Source: Chionis minor (Eukaryota > Chordata > Aves > Charadriiformes > Chionididae). From it: 64,000 nt of DNA. The stretch spans positions 1 to 64,000 of the forward strand of contig VZSF01001910.1 of assembly GCA_013398295.1 (NCBI GenBank). Direction: 5' to 3'. Below, piece after piece: positions 34,701 to 49,700 of this stretch; position 1 is the first letter of the stretch; each line of letters begins with the position of its first letter. The notes under the pieces are model-generated. The model saw only the letters and a program-made list of their open reading frames with translations, had not been told where the DNA came from and ran no database searches. The position numbers and the translations under genes were made by a program.

Positions 34701-37700
34701 GGTCTCACAGATGAGAGGTAAATGTTTGTGTTCTTCTGATGGCCTTTTTGGCTAAAAGGTTTATTTATTGTGTAGGGAGTGATTGCATCCTAGGTTTGGG
34801 AGCAAGCTGATGGGAACATCCTCCAAGAGCTGCCCGGTAGACGTAGGCATTTCAAGAGACATGAGTAGCTACAGGCTGGGCCTCCTGAGCCCTAAGAGCA
34901 AAACTTCTCAGTAAAATTCCTTCCTTAAGCAACTCTCTTGAGGTGTCGCGTTCGGTTTTTCTGTCTACAAAAGAACAATGAAACTAGAGCTGCTAGTTTT
35001 TGTGGGCTGCTTTGTCAAGTCTATCAAAGAAAGGGCTGCACAGCTTGATTTTTACAGTGTGGGGGGAAAGGAGAGCAAGCATGCCGGATGAATATCGCAT
35101 TGTACACGTGGCTGAGCTCTGTATAGTATTGATAGTCATTAAAGTATTTAATTGCAGTTCAACTTGTTAAACTGCAAAGTGATAGCATCTGGTTTTGCAG
35201 ATCAGTTGTTGGCTACTTAACTAGACTGGCCTCTCCTCTGACCCACTGTGGCTGTTCTTATAATGGATGTCTAAGAACATCTTAATTAAAATATATTAGT
35301 TATTATCCTTTCCCGACGTCAAAAGTACAAAGAGTTACTGGTAATTAGAAATAGTCATAGAAGAGAAGGCAGTATTTGCTTTCCTTGGCATTTGCCTGTC
35401 TCTGTCAATGTCTAAGTCTCTAGCTACATCTGTTTTCAAATTCAGGAAAATATTTTGTTGGGTCTTACTTAAAAATGTACCATGGTTGTAACTGAAAAAC
35501 TTGTTTGGACAGAGGAAGCGCACAGCGCATGAAAGAGCCAAAGAACTCTACAGCTCTGGGGAGTTTTCAAGTGGCAGAAAATGGGGAGATGATGCTCCCA
35601 AAGAAGAAATCGATACGGGTGCCGTAAACTTGATTGAATCAGGAGCTTGTGGGGCCTTTGTTCATGGCCTGGAAGATGAGATGTACGGTAAGTGTTAACT
35701 TATCCATGGATTGACTGAAGGAGGAGATGTGTGCTAGCTAATAAGCTTTATTGGTTGTCTGTTTTGGTTTGGGTTTTTTGTTTGGTGTCAAAATAGATCA
35801 CTTGGCTAGTGCGTGTGGAGTTTTTTAATGAATTGTGGATGTTGGGGTGGTGGGGTGTTACTCCATTGTGGTCTCTGATATGGTGTTTGTTTCAGAGCTG
35901 CTACAGCCCTGCACAAAATTTTGGATAGAAATGTTCCATTGAGTAGCCAAAACCGAATAGAATCATAGAATGGTTAAGGAAGGGACCTTAAAGATCATTG
36001 AGCTAGTTCCAACCTCCCTGCCATGGGCAGGGACACCTCCCACTAGACCAGGTTGCTCCAAGCCCTGTCCAACCTGGCCTTGAACCTTCAGGTATGGGGC
36101 AGCCACAGCTTCTCTGGGCAACCCCAGCCAGTGCCTCACCACCCTCATGGTGAAAAATTTCTTCCTGAGATCTAATCTAAATCTCCCCTCTTCCAGTTTG
36201 AAGCCATCACCCCTCATCCTGTCACTACATGCCCTTGAAAAACATCCTCCTCCAGATTTCTTGTAGGCCCGTTTCAGATACTGGAAGGGGCTCTAAGGTC
36301 TCCCTGGAGCCTTCTCTTCTCCAGGCTGAACAATCCCAGCTCTCCCAGCCTGAAGTCCTCTAACCCTCTGATCATCTCCAGGGCCTCCTCTGGCCCCACT
36401 CCAATAGCTCCGTGTCCTTCTGCTGTTGGGACCCCCGGAGCTGGACACAGAATTCCGGGTGGGGTCTCCCCCGAGCGGAGCAGAGGGGCAGAATCCCCCC
36501 CCGGCCCTGTTGCCCCCGCTGTGGGGATGCAGCCCAGGGGGTGGGGGGGTTCTGGGCTGCCAGCGCACGGTGCCGGCTCACATGGAGCTTCTCCCCCCCC
36601 AGCACCCCCAGGTCCCTCTCCTCAGGGCTGCTCTCCAGCCATTCTCCACCAAGTCTGGATTTGTGCATGGGATTGCCCCAACCCATGTGCAGGACTTCAT
36701 ATTTGGCATAGCTTCCTATAAACAGTCAAGTTTTAGTAAAATACCTAGTAAGAAGTGGTTGTTTATGTTATGCAGAAAGCCACTGGGATTATTTTTTTTA
36801 GTGACTTGAATTTAACAGTTGCGTGTTGCTCTAAATTGGCAACATTACCTGCTGCTGTTTGAAATTGGTGTTTTCTCCGCAGGAAGGAAAATTGAAATTT
36901 ATAGAACTTGTTGTTTAAAACATGGCACTGCAAGAAACCTATGTCCGTGGAGTCCAAAAATCATTCATTTTGTAGACAGCAGCCTCCATCCTAACCTCTA
37001 ACAAAGGTTACAACTAGTGGAGACAAACCCACATATTTTTCCAAAACATTTCCAAATCTGCCAGCTCCAACAAACAGAATTTTTATTTTTCTGGTTTGCA
37101 CCCCAATTTTATCCATAGCCAATTTATACCCATTTGTTCTAAGCCAGCGATAGGTTGCAGATTAAATAGTTGTTGCTTCTCTCAGGGATTGGCTTCCCTG
37201 ATGAATTAATAGAGAGTTTTCATTTTGTGAGGGGCTAAGCAGGCTCCTTTTAGTCCCTGCTGCTATAAAAGCTTTCCTTTGGCCAGCTAGAGTGCATTAT
37301 TCTTGAAAATCAGTGACTGGATCTGTGTGTTTTCAGGTACTTAAATTTCAGGTGAGGTCTTGCTTACATCTTTAGCAGTATTATTGATAATTCCTTTTCT
37401 TTAATGGAAATATCCATGTTCTGAGGTCACATTTACCTGTTCCATAGTGCTGTTGTATTGGTCTCTTGTGGTTTTCCTACGATGGACTTGGAGACCACAG
37501 TCTCTTTCAATCTCTAGCGGATTATATCTGCTCTGTTCTTTTAAAAAGAATGGATTATGAGTGTCAAACTGGAACACAGACTCAGGAAAGTCTGCGTGCT
37601 GCCCTTCCCAGCCCAACTTTCCCATGGATAAAGTGAAGATCATATTTTTTTAAGGCTATTGAGAATGGGTGATATTGGCATAGAACTGTGAAAACGCCGA

Positions 37701-40700
37701 GCCCTGACTTATTCCTGAGTTTGCTTTTAATGTTACTGGAATGATGAGGCTAAATTAGAAAGTACAAAAGCACCGTAACAAAAATATCGCTGTAGATTGT
37801 GTTGTAAAAGTTGGTTTATTGTGCCATGACTCCTGCAAATAAAAGTGCCTTTTGCTAATAGCTAAACTCTCCCCAAAGCTTGAAAAAACTTTGGTTTTTT
37901 TCTGACTAACAGCAGGAATTTTTTTGCTTAGTTCAATGACCTGTGAAACATGTTCTCCAGTTTCTTGTACCGTAGGTCTTGTGGCAGTATGGTGCTACTG
38001 GGGACTGTTGATAAAATGGACAGATGTGGAATATACATAAATCTTTAAATAATGTAGATCTCTCCCTCTACTGCAGCGTTTTTTAAATACTGCTGAGCTC
38101 TCTTCTTCCTTACTTGCAGTGCTGCTTCATTTCTTGAATTCCATGTTGTAACTTAAATCTAAATTAGCGTGTAAATCTAAATTAGGAAAGCAATATTGGC
38201 AACGTGGTTTTCTTCTCTAATACCTTGGCCTTAATGGCCACGGAGACTCGTAGATGTGACAAAAGCTTCATTACAGAATAAGTAGGGGTCTTGCTGCGTT
38301 TGCATTTTTCCACTTAATCAGAATCATCAGGAATCGAATGTGTTCTTTAAGAACAATAGGCCTAAAAGCTACACATGAGTTTAAGTAGATGTTTTCAAGA
38401 TGAGCTAATTTGAATGAAAAATAAAAGTATATTTAAAACAATAATGCTTGCAAGACATCAGACTAATTCTTATTTTAAGGATCCCATGAAAGTATGGAAG
38501 CTAGTGAGGATGGCTGCAGGGAAGACAATTTCTTCTCCACTTAAGCTTGTTATATTTGGGAATTCTTCAAATTCCTGCAACATTCTACAGAATGAATACA
38601 CTCTGGACACCTTTTTTTGCTTAAATTCTGAGACATTTTAATAATTAGGTGTCACCGTTTTCCTTTTCTTTTGAGGAATCCAAAGCTGTGAAGCAGAGGA
38701 ATTTCATTCTCTTTACTGCCAAAATGCTGATGCTCTAGGGCTTTTCATAAGGTGCTACATAGCGAGTTAAAAATGCGCTGAGTGCTCTGAGCAATTAAAA
38801 TGTCAGGAAGAATAGAACAAACAGTTTAATTATCCAAATTAGTTTGCCTGAGATGCCGGCGTTACAGCTACACTTGCAAAACGCGCTATGAAATACCTAA
38901 TATTTATTGCTGGGTAGGAGACCTGGTTTTCACCTGCGAGTCTCTCAGCAGATGCTTACGACAGCAGCACACGCTGCATTAGAGGTGAAGCTTCTGGTTT
39001 GAAGACTTGCCTGTGGAAAGGTCCCTGCTTGGTCTCCATCATCCTCAGGGTTTCCTTAGCATCTCCCATCCTTAGCCCAGTCCAGGAATAATATGAGGCC
39101 TGGCTGTTGGATAATATGCCCTTTCAAAAAGCACTAACAATTAATCAATTAATTCCTTCCCTTTTTTTTTTTTTTTTTTTTTTTATAATAGAGGTTCGGA
39201 TCGCTGCGGTTGAAGCCCTCTGTATGTTGGCTCAGTCCTCGCCTTCGTTCGCGGAGAAATGCCTGGATTTCTTGGTCGACATGTTTAACGATGAAATTGA
39301 GGAGGTGAGATTGCAGTCCATACACACAATGAGAAAAATTTCCAACAACATCACGCTGCGGGAAGACCAGCTGGATACTGTGTTAGCTGTCTTGGAGGTA
39401 AGAAATTCCCGAGGGAGGAAAAAATTGCATTCCTGCTTTCTTTGAGGTGTTAAAATCATTAAATGCTGGTCAGCCCCTTCCTCTGAGCTGAAACTATCCA
39501 CCTTTTTGTTGCTTTTTCCTCTTTGACGACCCCCAAAGGCTCCCAAGGTCTTTGTAATCTCCAGGACAACAGAATACTTTTGAAATAGATGAATGTCATA
39601 TAAAAACTCTTCCCTCGATCGCTGCGCTGTTGCCTCGTATCTGTTTCCTGTTGATGGGCTTGATCTGGAAGGGGGGAAGAGTTTTTTTTGGCTGTATGAA
39701 CAGTGGTGTGACGAACTGCTTTCCCTCAAACCTGTTTTATTTGCTGAAAGACACTGGTTTTTTGATTCTGCTGCACGCGATAGGCAAGTCTCTGCGGCTT
39801 TTGCACAGTCTCCCAGCCTCGGGCGGTGCTGCAAATCCGCTGTTTCTGTCTTTTCACCTGCTCTTTGCTTCACCGAGGGCAAGAGCGGCTTCTTCCGGCT
39901 GTGCCCCAGGAAGAAGCAAACTAGCCAACCTGTTGTATCAGTCTAAAAAAATGCTGTGGAGCGTGATCTGAATTTGCAAATGTAGCAAAGAGTTTTAGGC
40001 ACCTCACTTTTTTTTTTTTAATGTAGTTGATTTACATTTTTTCAAGCTGGGGACTTGTGCATCGAGGTATAAAGACGTCGTAGTCAGACTGGGGTTCTGT
40101 CTCACACTTCTCTGCTGATTTCTCATGTATGATAAATCACACATGTATTATGGTTTATGTTATCGTAACGATTAACAGGTATTAGGGTAGCTAAAGTGTG
40201 AGAATGATTAACATTTTCATGTGTTTTTCTGATTCTGAAAGGTGCTTGCTTGCTTTCTGTAAAATCTATCTTCCAGTATCAAAAAAAAAAAAAAAAAGGC
40301 TTTGGAAAAATGGCATTAACTTTGGTACCTAAATTTGTTCTGAGAATGTAAATATGGAACAGCTGGGGACAGAGATAACTTTGGTTTTCATCCAACTGCT
40401 TAGACTTTATCTGAATAACTCTACTGGTTACTCTTTGCTTTGCTGACCTGGCGTTGTATTCTGCTTTTCCTGTTGTTCTTGATCTCTGTTTCTCTTGAGT
40501 CGTGTCCCTCTTTGTCCCTTCGTTGTCTTCTGCCTCCCTTGTCTCTGTGCTGCCCTTCCAGTGCTCCATGCAACTCACCTAGAGCATGGTCCCTCCATGG
40601 TCATTCCAGTCCTTAGAACGTGTCTTCTCTTTGGTCATGGTTTGCCTCCCACCACCAAAATAAGGAACAGCTGAGCAGCCCTGCTGTGCTTTCCTCCTTT

Positions 40701-43700
40701 GATGGGGGGTGTGTGTGTTGGCTGTCATTTAAGAGCCTTTTCAAGAGGACTGCTCTTTTTTTTTTTTTTTCTTTTGTGTAATACAGTGATGAATGAGCTG
40801 TTGATGCTTAGCAAATTATAATTTAAAGAAAAAAATCTGCTATTGAAACGCATCCAGTTCTTGTATCCTGTCAAATCTTCGCATTCCATCCAGCCGTGCC
40901 GCACAAACGCTGATAGGGAGGAAGTGTAACTCATTGATATGGAACAGCAAGGTGGTTTTTGGCAGAAGGAATGTAATTAATTAAGCTGGAGTTTGGCCGC
41001 AGTGCTTCTAAAAATACCGCTTGGAGATTGCATAAGCTCCTCTGTACAATGTCACCCTGGCCTAAAAAATAAAAATGGGTGCAGTGTGACTTTAGAAGCA
41101 GCACGGTAGGGATCCTGGATGCTCGTAACGGTGTTCCTGACTGAACTTGTGTGTCTTATCTTTTCATTGCCCCTTAGGACAAGGTATAAAATTGAATATG
41201 GGCAGTTCCATCTCAACATGAGAAGGAACTTCTTGCCTGTGAGGGTGGCAGAGCCCTGGCAGAGGCTGCCCAGAGAGGTGGTGGAATCTGCAACTCTGGA
41301 GACATTCCCAACCCGCCTGGACGCCATCCTGTGCCACCTGCTGTAGGTGGCCCTGCTCTGGCAGGGGGTTGGACCAGATGATCTCTAGAGGTCCCTGCCA
41401 ACCCTTAACTTCCTCTGATTCTGTGATTGTCCATCTCTAAACCCGTAGTCGGGTCCAGTTGCTTTATCCTATAGATGATCACTGTTAATCTAGTCTGTCC
41501 AGCCGTTGACGTGTCCTCAAGTTTCACAGACCCCCTGGAGGCTGGTGACAGGGTTGAAGACTTACGGAATTGAGCTTCAGCTGTTGAATGATAAAAGGCT
41601 TCTCCACAGATGAGAAAACTATCTTCAGTGATTGTTTTGCTGAGTTACCCAGCACCTTCATTTTCTATTATTGCCTGTGCCTAAGGGTACAACGTCACCC
41701 AAACCACAGAGTGGTAGGTCAGCAGTGAAGCAGTTCCCGTTCATTCCAGTAAATGGAATCACCTGGGTGGATGAGACCAGGAGACCCTGTGGCAGTTGCC
41801 TGGTCTGTCACAGAATCACAGAATGTTAAAGGTTGGAAGGGACCTCTGGGAGATTGTCTGGTCCAACCCCCTGCCAGAGCAGGGCCACCTACAGCAGGTG
41901 GCACAGGATGGTGTCCAGGCAGGTTGGGAATGTCTCCAGAGTCGCAGACTCCACCACCTCTCTGGGCAGCCTCTGCCAGGGCTCTGCCACCCTCACAGGC
42001 AACAAGTTCCTCCTCATGTTGAGATGGAACTTCCTATATTCATGAGATGTCACTTCACCTGTGCTTAGCTGTGATAATTAGAAATGTGCGCTGTTTGTCA
42101 GATGCCTCTAGTACTAATTAGGCTGGAGAACAGGAACTGCTGCCTTCAAAGTAAATGTGTATGCAGGCACGTCTTCTCTCTCCGTGCTCAAAGGTGTCTG
42201 GGTTGGGTTGGGTTTTGGTTTTTTTTGGGTTTTTTTTAAGGATTCCTCAAGGGACATTCGGGAAGCGCTTCATGAACTGTTGTGTTGCACCAATGTCTCA
42301 ACTAAAGAAGGCATCCATCTGGCGCTGGTGGAGCTGCTGAAAAACCTAACCAAGTATCCCACGGACAGAGAATCCATATGGAAGTGAGTGTGTCTCCTTA
42401 TTTTCCTATTCTTTTTAGTAATTGAGATGTTAAGCAAATATTGAGCTAACTGAGGCTGTAGCAGGTATTGCAGGTATACCATCCTGTTATTCTGCATATA
42501 TTTGGAATAGTGTCTATACTAAGTATTGCACATGTTCATGACCGCTGTAGAAACTCTGTGGTGTTCTTGCATTTCCATACTTGTACTGGGAATCCAGAAC
42601 TGGTGATCGCTCCTGGAAATAGCCCTCTTCTAAGCACTCAGAGCATTACCAGAAAAGATTAAGCCAACCTTTGGTTTAAAGCCTCATCTCTTCTATGCAA
42701 CTAATGATTTGTGCTTACTTGACGCTGCATTAAATGGTAATATTTACCAGCAGTTGATTTTATCAGTCGTGACAAGTGGATTGGCCGCGTGGCATTGTGC
42801 TGTTGGAGGGACTTTTTCTGTCTGAGCAAAAATAATGAAAGTTTGTTGGGAGTTTTTTTGGCTGTTTAACGGAAACAACAAAGGAAGGGGTCCTCCAGCA
42901 AGTGTGGTTTGAGGTGGAATTCTTGGGTATTATTGGAAACACTGATTTTAGCTGTCTTTGTCTTCCAGTGTACTCATACATTGTTTTGGGAGTTTGAGGT
43001 TCTTGGGTTTTGTTATTTCATTGGTTTTTTACATCTTCACTGCTTTCTTTCTGAGAAAAAAATAGACTCATTTGTTAGCACTTACTATAAAAGCTTCTCT
43101 TGGGTTGTATAGCTCCAGGTGTTAAATATTTCTTGGACAGTTCAAATAAACAATTTTCATTACTGCTTGCTTTTTCAAGCTGTCCTCTCGGGTTTTTTTT
43201 GAATCCTGCCAAATATTAATGCAAATACTCAGCTGTGAAGAGACAGTGTTGCCCCAAGTTTGCAATATGCTATTACTGTCGGTTGTTGAGGCTTAGCTGC
43301 AAAGTAAAATTACTGAACAGAAAATTGATTCTGTTTTGCCTCAAACTAGGACAACCGTACGCTTGGACAGTAGGATTTTGATGCTGACCAGCACCTCCGA
43401 GTCCCTCTGCAACATAAAGTAATAATGCTTCAAAGTGTTGTAATTTGCAATGTGCCTTTTACGAAGAAATATTTCAATCCGTGTATTTTCAGATGCTTGA
43501 AGTTCTTGGGAAGCAGGCATCCCACTTTGGTGCTTCCGTTAGTCCCAGAGCTGCTGAGCACACATCCGTTCTTTGACACTCCGGAACCAGACATGGATGA
43601 CCCAGCCTGTATCTTTTTAATGAAGCCAGTTAATTGTTTTGACTGTAATAGATGTTATTCCTATTTTCCTCATGCTCACGTTTGTTAAAACGTTTCAAAC

Positions 43701-46700
43701 TGTAGCAGACAATCCTGTAGCTATTTCTGAATTTCTTTGCTGCTTAGTTTTTATTACTCAGCAAGTGACGGAATAACTGTTATCTGGAACCATCTTCGTA
43801 AATACCACTGTGGTGTAATTGGCCTTTTTTAATGCTGTGATGAATAATCTGTTTATCAAGCAATTTGTCAAGGTTTAGGCATTGCAGCTGAGTCCTTTCA
43901 TGTGAAAACGTTTGTCTAGTTTGCACTAATTTTGAAGATGCTTTAGGTTTTAAATGGGAAGAGTGGTTTTCCTTGTCTCTTTTCTTTTTAGGTAAAGCTT
44001 CTCCTATCCTCACTCTCGTGGAGAGTACAGAACAGCACGGTCTCTGAGCACAGCCGTGGCTGAATCCCCATAATGCTAGAAATGTGTCATCTCTTTGAAA
44101 TAATTTAAAATCGGCAATCCTTATATTGATGTTAGCTCTTCTGGTTCTTTAGAATGAAACTGTTATTGTAATTCCATTATCTTTAACGATAGGAGATGCC
44201 TTGGAAGTGCAAAATACCATTTTTTTTCCATTGTTCATTCTCCTTGCTTCCCTTCTGGGGGACTGCGGAATGTAATGTTATTTCTGATGCGTGCTGTGAC
44301 ACGTTGGGCTGGAACAACTCTCTTCCTCTGTGAAGTTACTCTTTATTTCTCTTACTAGTCCCAGGCCATCAGCTAGAAATTCTATACAGATCAAATAAAT
44401 ACTTAGTGAGAGTTGAAAAGGGTTAGAATCGGGTGGAGAGAAAGATTAATCCATAATCAGATAGTTGGGTAATAATCTGAGTAAATTTGTCCTGTGAGTT
44501 GAGAACTGAAGGAACGTTGGTGTGAGGAGAAAGCTGTTACTGAGCTGAATGCACCTTCCCGCCCCAAACCAAAGAATATTATTTCAGAGAATGTTCTGGA
44601 GGTAACTTGCCACCAAATTTTATGGAGATACGTTATGTGAAGACAGGCCTGGGAACCAGAAAGTACAAGGTAGACCTGAATGGTGTGTTTCCAGTGTAAA
44701 CTGTTAATTAAAAACACGGGCGGGGGGGGGTTGATTCAAAGCACTTAGCAAATTTGAGTCAGGTTAGTCGAATAGCTTCAGCTGAAAATTTGGAAAGGTT
44801 TTTGGGTGAAGAGGAGAAATTGGTTTGTCAAGTGGAAACCTTTCTGCTTGGCAGCCCATGGATGCAGAAGGCTTTTCAGGAGGCGAGATGTGGATTCAGT
44901 CCCTTCTGTGGCTGAACCTACTTCTTCTCTGTGCAGATGAGATCTTGTGCTCGGGGTCGACCCTGTTGCAGGCGAGTGCCCCGGCCTTTGGGCTCGCTGA
45001 TTAAAGCCTTTGGCTTTTTTCGGGGTCTCAGACTGTGAAAATGGTTGTTTTGTTTTGTTTTTTTTTTTCCCTGTTCCAGAAACGTCTTCCCGTGTTTGAC
45101 TCTGGTTTAAGTCTGTGTAAGAGGGATGTTTTTCAGGACATCATAGGAAATGCAGCAGTATTCAAAGACTCAGCGGTAAATGTTTCATTTTGGGTGGTGT
45201 TTGGGTACCAAACTGGTAAGCACAGCGTAAGCTTTGAGGAAGAACGAAACCTAATGAGCGTGTTCTATGTTTATAATCCTGGCTCCTCTCCTTTGTGTCG
45301 CCTCTGAGCCATCCCACGTTGGCACTAACATCCTTCCTCCAATATGGCCCATCTTCTAATGTTTGTGCTTTGCAGTTTGTTTTCGTCTGCTCAGGCAGCT
45401 GCCTCTTCCCGTTTTGCTCCACGTTCTCTCGACTGTAAAGAACTTCCTAAACCATCCCCAGCAAAGAAAGGGTTTGTTGAGTAGTTGTTGGTGTTGTTTT
45501 GACTTGCCCTCCCCAAGGAGCTGTTCCTGCTGTTGTTTGTTTTTGCCTTTAACAATCCATTTCAATAGATATTGCCGTTCTGGTTCTGATTTTTAACGCT
45601 GCTAAAAGTTGCCCAACAATGCCTGCCTTGTTCTCGGATCACACGTTCAGACATTACGCCTATCTTCGGGACAGTCTCTCTCATCTGGTCCCTCCGTTAA
45701 GAGTAAGTTGAGCCACTTTGGTTTGCACTTTACCATTCTGTTACGAATATTGCTGGTCTCTTCCACATCTGTTTGTGTCTAACACTCGGATTCAAAACGG
45801 TTTTTTTTTCCTCCCAAGCTCCAAGGGAATAAATATTGAAATGTACATTAAGTAAGGAGAGCCAAATAGTAAATCATTACAATATGGATTTTGTAATTTG
45901 GGGGAGAATAATAACATTATTGCTCTCAAGTGAGAACAGCACATGATTTGCTGGTTAGGAAAGAATACTGGGAGGGCAGGATTCCTGGGAGCTTTCTGTA
46001 GCTCTCACTGTGTGGGGAAGGGGAGCTTTGTAGACCTTCCAATGTTTGACTTGTGTCCTACCTGATGGGGTTGCTCACGGGTGAGATGTCTTCTGCTGCT
46101 TTGAAGCGTGTTTTTTCCTGCGTGGAAGTACAAGCGGGACTTAAGTTGATGCAGCTCGTAAAATGAATTGCAGTTTGTGTGGTCTTGGACTTCCCTTCGC
46201 TTCACGGCCTCATAGTAGATGAGGAGGATGTTTCCCTCCAAGGGATGTTGAAGTTTAACCTGAAGATCTCTAGCTGTGTGCGGCATTATGGAATGGCGAG
46301 CATTAACTAACAAAGATAAAAGGTGTAGGCTTGAAATCTTCGGTAGAAATTTTGAATTTGAGAAATAAATCACAGCTCTCAACCAGTAGTTGTTAAATAA
46401 GGCGGCAGCATTTTGTGGTGCTGTTGCTTGCGTTAGATTTTTTTCTGTATGTGTGTGTTTCTTCTTGTTTAGTTGCCAGGTAGAAAGCTGCTGTCCTCCC
46501 CCGTCTCTCCCAGTATTACACCGCATGAAGATCCTTCCCAGCAGTTCTTGCATCAGAGCCTGGAGAGAGTTTACAACCTACAGCACCTTGACCCGCAGGG
46601 CATACAGGAACTGCTGGAATTTACCATCCGGTAAGGCTGCAAGCTGACCTGGGCATGGGAAGATCAGTGAGGGTTCCCAATTTTCTCCGAAGCGGCTGCT

Positions 46701-49700
46701 TTGCTTCTGAATATCGTGTCGTACTTTGCCATCGGGTGCTTAGTCTGAGCCGCCTTCTAGAGAGCGTTGCGATAAAAAGTTATTTGCGGCCTGTTTGGAA
46801 CAAAACTGATGGTCTCAGCTCTGGCTCTGCCCACTGAATAATTAGTGTGTGTTTTAGGAGAACATCTGTTTGGAGCGTGGTAAGGTCTTTGATATTTTTT
46901 TTTTTTCTTAGTTAAAATACACTTTCAGTTTTTATGGATGACAGCCTTGTGTGTCATTCTTAGTTCTCTGTCCCTGTACGAGTCCCTTGTTTTGATTATT
47001 TTTAATGCACGTGCTCAGGGGTGTTTTTTTTTTGTTTCATTTTTGTGGGAAGAGAGAGGTTGTTCCCTTTGCTCTTCAAATTTCCAGGTCCTGGGGCCTT
47101 TCATTCAGCAGGAGAGGACCTGCTTCTGGTGCTTTGTTGGGTTCTTATGGCCAGTCCTGGGATACTTTGGCATTCTTCATCAGTTTGAAAATCAGAGAGA
47201 GATTTTCCTGGAACAGACAATATTATTGCCTGTTGCTGTCTGCTGTTGTGTGGATACGGGTGTAAACTGTGGCGTCTGAACGTGGATTTTATGCTACCTC
47301 TTCCGTTTCATCTCTGGACTGATTTAAACAAAACACTCAAAAAGGATCCTTTCAATAAGATTGGAAAGAGGAGAAGAGCTTTATTTTGAGAACTGGAAAA
47401 ACAATCTAAAAGGCTTTGCTTGGCATACAGAATTCTGAAAAGCTCTTACTTTTTTCCTTCCTCCAAAATAGCTGCCTCTTCTGTATGTGTCGCCCTAAAT
47501 CGCTTTCACGCCCACCTGCGGTGGCGAATAACCAACGTGCTCCTCACCGGAGACCCAGCTGGGAAAACGAGATGGTTCGTCCTCAGCTGTTTTGAAGCTG
47601 CGATGTGCAGCCTAAAACATTTAGTCTCAAAGCATTTAATGCACTTAGCGCTTGAAAAAGGTAATCTTTTGGCAGATCATCCGGAATCTCAGAGGCACGG
47701 TGAAGGTCTGGAAACCTCCCAGGCTGTGAATGTTTTCGATTTTGCGTGTAGGAATTGTGTCGGAGGCGGCTGCGTGTGTGACCTGTATGCGGTACAGGGC
47801 AGTCATGCTTGGGAGCTGATGGACATTATTAGCTTGGCTTTTTTCCTGCTGGGATCACCACCCAGGAACTGTACTAAACCAGCTGCTGTTTTCCCACCTG
47901 AAGAGAAGGGGGGATTTAAGACAAAAAAACCCCCAACCAAACAAAAGTGTTAGAGGTTATTTTGGATAGGGCGAGAGTTTCCTGCACCGATAGTTCGGTT
48001 GCTGAGAGGCAAAGGGGTAGAAGAAGCTGACAGCGATGGATTTTTGCGGTGGGACATAACTCCCTCCTCCTTTAGCCTTGTTGTCATCGGGGGAAGCAGA
48101 GGAGACCTCGTGGAGCGGAGTCTACGTGGGACTTAACGTTTCCAACCACGCTCAAGCCTGACACTCTTCCCCCAGGCTCCGCAGCTGAAGCGGCAAGACA
48201 GGCTTTTTAGCACATCGGTCTTTTGTGGTTTAGTTTCTCCCATCTATATAAGGCAGGAATTTTATTTTTTTTTTTGTCTTGCAGGGATGCTGAAATCTGT
48301 TTAAGATTTGTAAGGAAATAGAATTAGGGGAATTGGGAACTGTAGGAGACTGGGAAACGGAATATCTGCCTAGCTGTTAGCTGAGAGATGACATCCTGTT
48401 CCCTGTTAGTGTGTTGCGATGCATTAAGCATGACGTGGGAATTAAGCACCCAGGAGTCTGTTCTTTTTTTCTCTGAGAAAAAAGACGGAATTGAATCACT
48501 GTGTATAGCTGGGGCTTTACTGTTGTTGCACTGAAGGAAGGCACAGCCCCTCTGCTTGCGAGAGGTTTGCAAATTTTTTTTTTTTGGCTGCAAAATTATA
48601 CAGATAATCTCGTGGATTTTTGATTTTTTTGATTTTTGGAATGTGGGAGTGCTCAGGTTTGGCGAAACCAAAGTTTCAGAATTGCATCAGAAATGGAAGG
48701 ATAAATCTAAAATAAACAAGAGGAAAGGGTCATCTGGGGGAAAAAAAAAGTATTCTTTTTAGTGATACCAGAGGAAACACGGAAGTAGAGGGGCAATTTG
48801 AGTACACTTGGGATCAAAGCAAAATACAGAGAAGAGCAGAATCCACATCATCCAACCTGTTTTCAGTTCTATAACCAAAAAAATGAGTTTTGTTTTCTTA
48901 ATACACACTTTTGATTTTAAAACATGTCTAAGAGTAGAGAACTGAAGCCTTTCTGGGTTCCACTGTCTTTTTTTTTTCATGTGAAGTGAAAAGCTACTTC
49001 TCTTGCTGTGTGATTTACAGTACTTGCACCAGGCAGCACACAACAGCTTCTTGGGCAAATACATCAGATTTCAGCTTGCTTTCAAAAAGGCAGCTGTATT
49101 TCAGATAGACTTGGTTGCCTGAGCCCAACGTGTTCCAAACAGCCTTTCCTAGCCAACGTGAACAGTTAGGTTTCCCCGCAGCGCAAGGCGAATGGGTCAG
49201 TAGCTGCCGTAGAAGGCTGGCTGGAGCGTTTGAAGTTAAATCTGGAACCACTGTGCCATGCGCTTCCCAGCGGGCTGCGGAGTAATGTGGGTTGACAGAC
49301 TTACTGCTGCCACTGCTGTGCTCGTGTCAGCCTCCGGGAAGAAAGGAGATGCCAGGTCCCAAGGTGCAGACTCTTTTGTAGTGCGGGTTTCGCTCCTGTT
49401 TCTGGTGCTACAGACAGGAAAAAGCAAGATGCAGAAATAGCTGCCTTCGCCGTTGCTGTGTTCCGAGTGTGTTTGGATTAACTTGCTGTCTCAATGGGTT
49501 TTTTCCTGTTTTGTTTTTTGGTTTTTTTCTCCCCCCACATGCTTCAGTGACCTTCAGAGGCTTGGAGAACTGCAGTCGGAACTGGCAGGGATGGCAGATT
49601 TCACCGCAACTTACCTTCAGTGTCAGCTGCTCCTCATCAAGGTTTGACGTCATCTGGGGGTTTGGGTTTTTGGGGTGTTTTTTTTTTTTTTGGGCCGTTC

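Noticed and set aside
47420..47953. 177-codon open frame in INTS4 intron 15
   Set aside because: Starts at TTG, has no family resemblance and no splice context.
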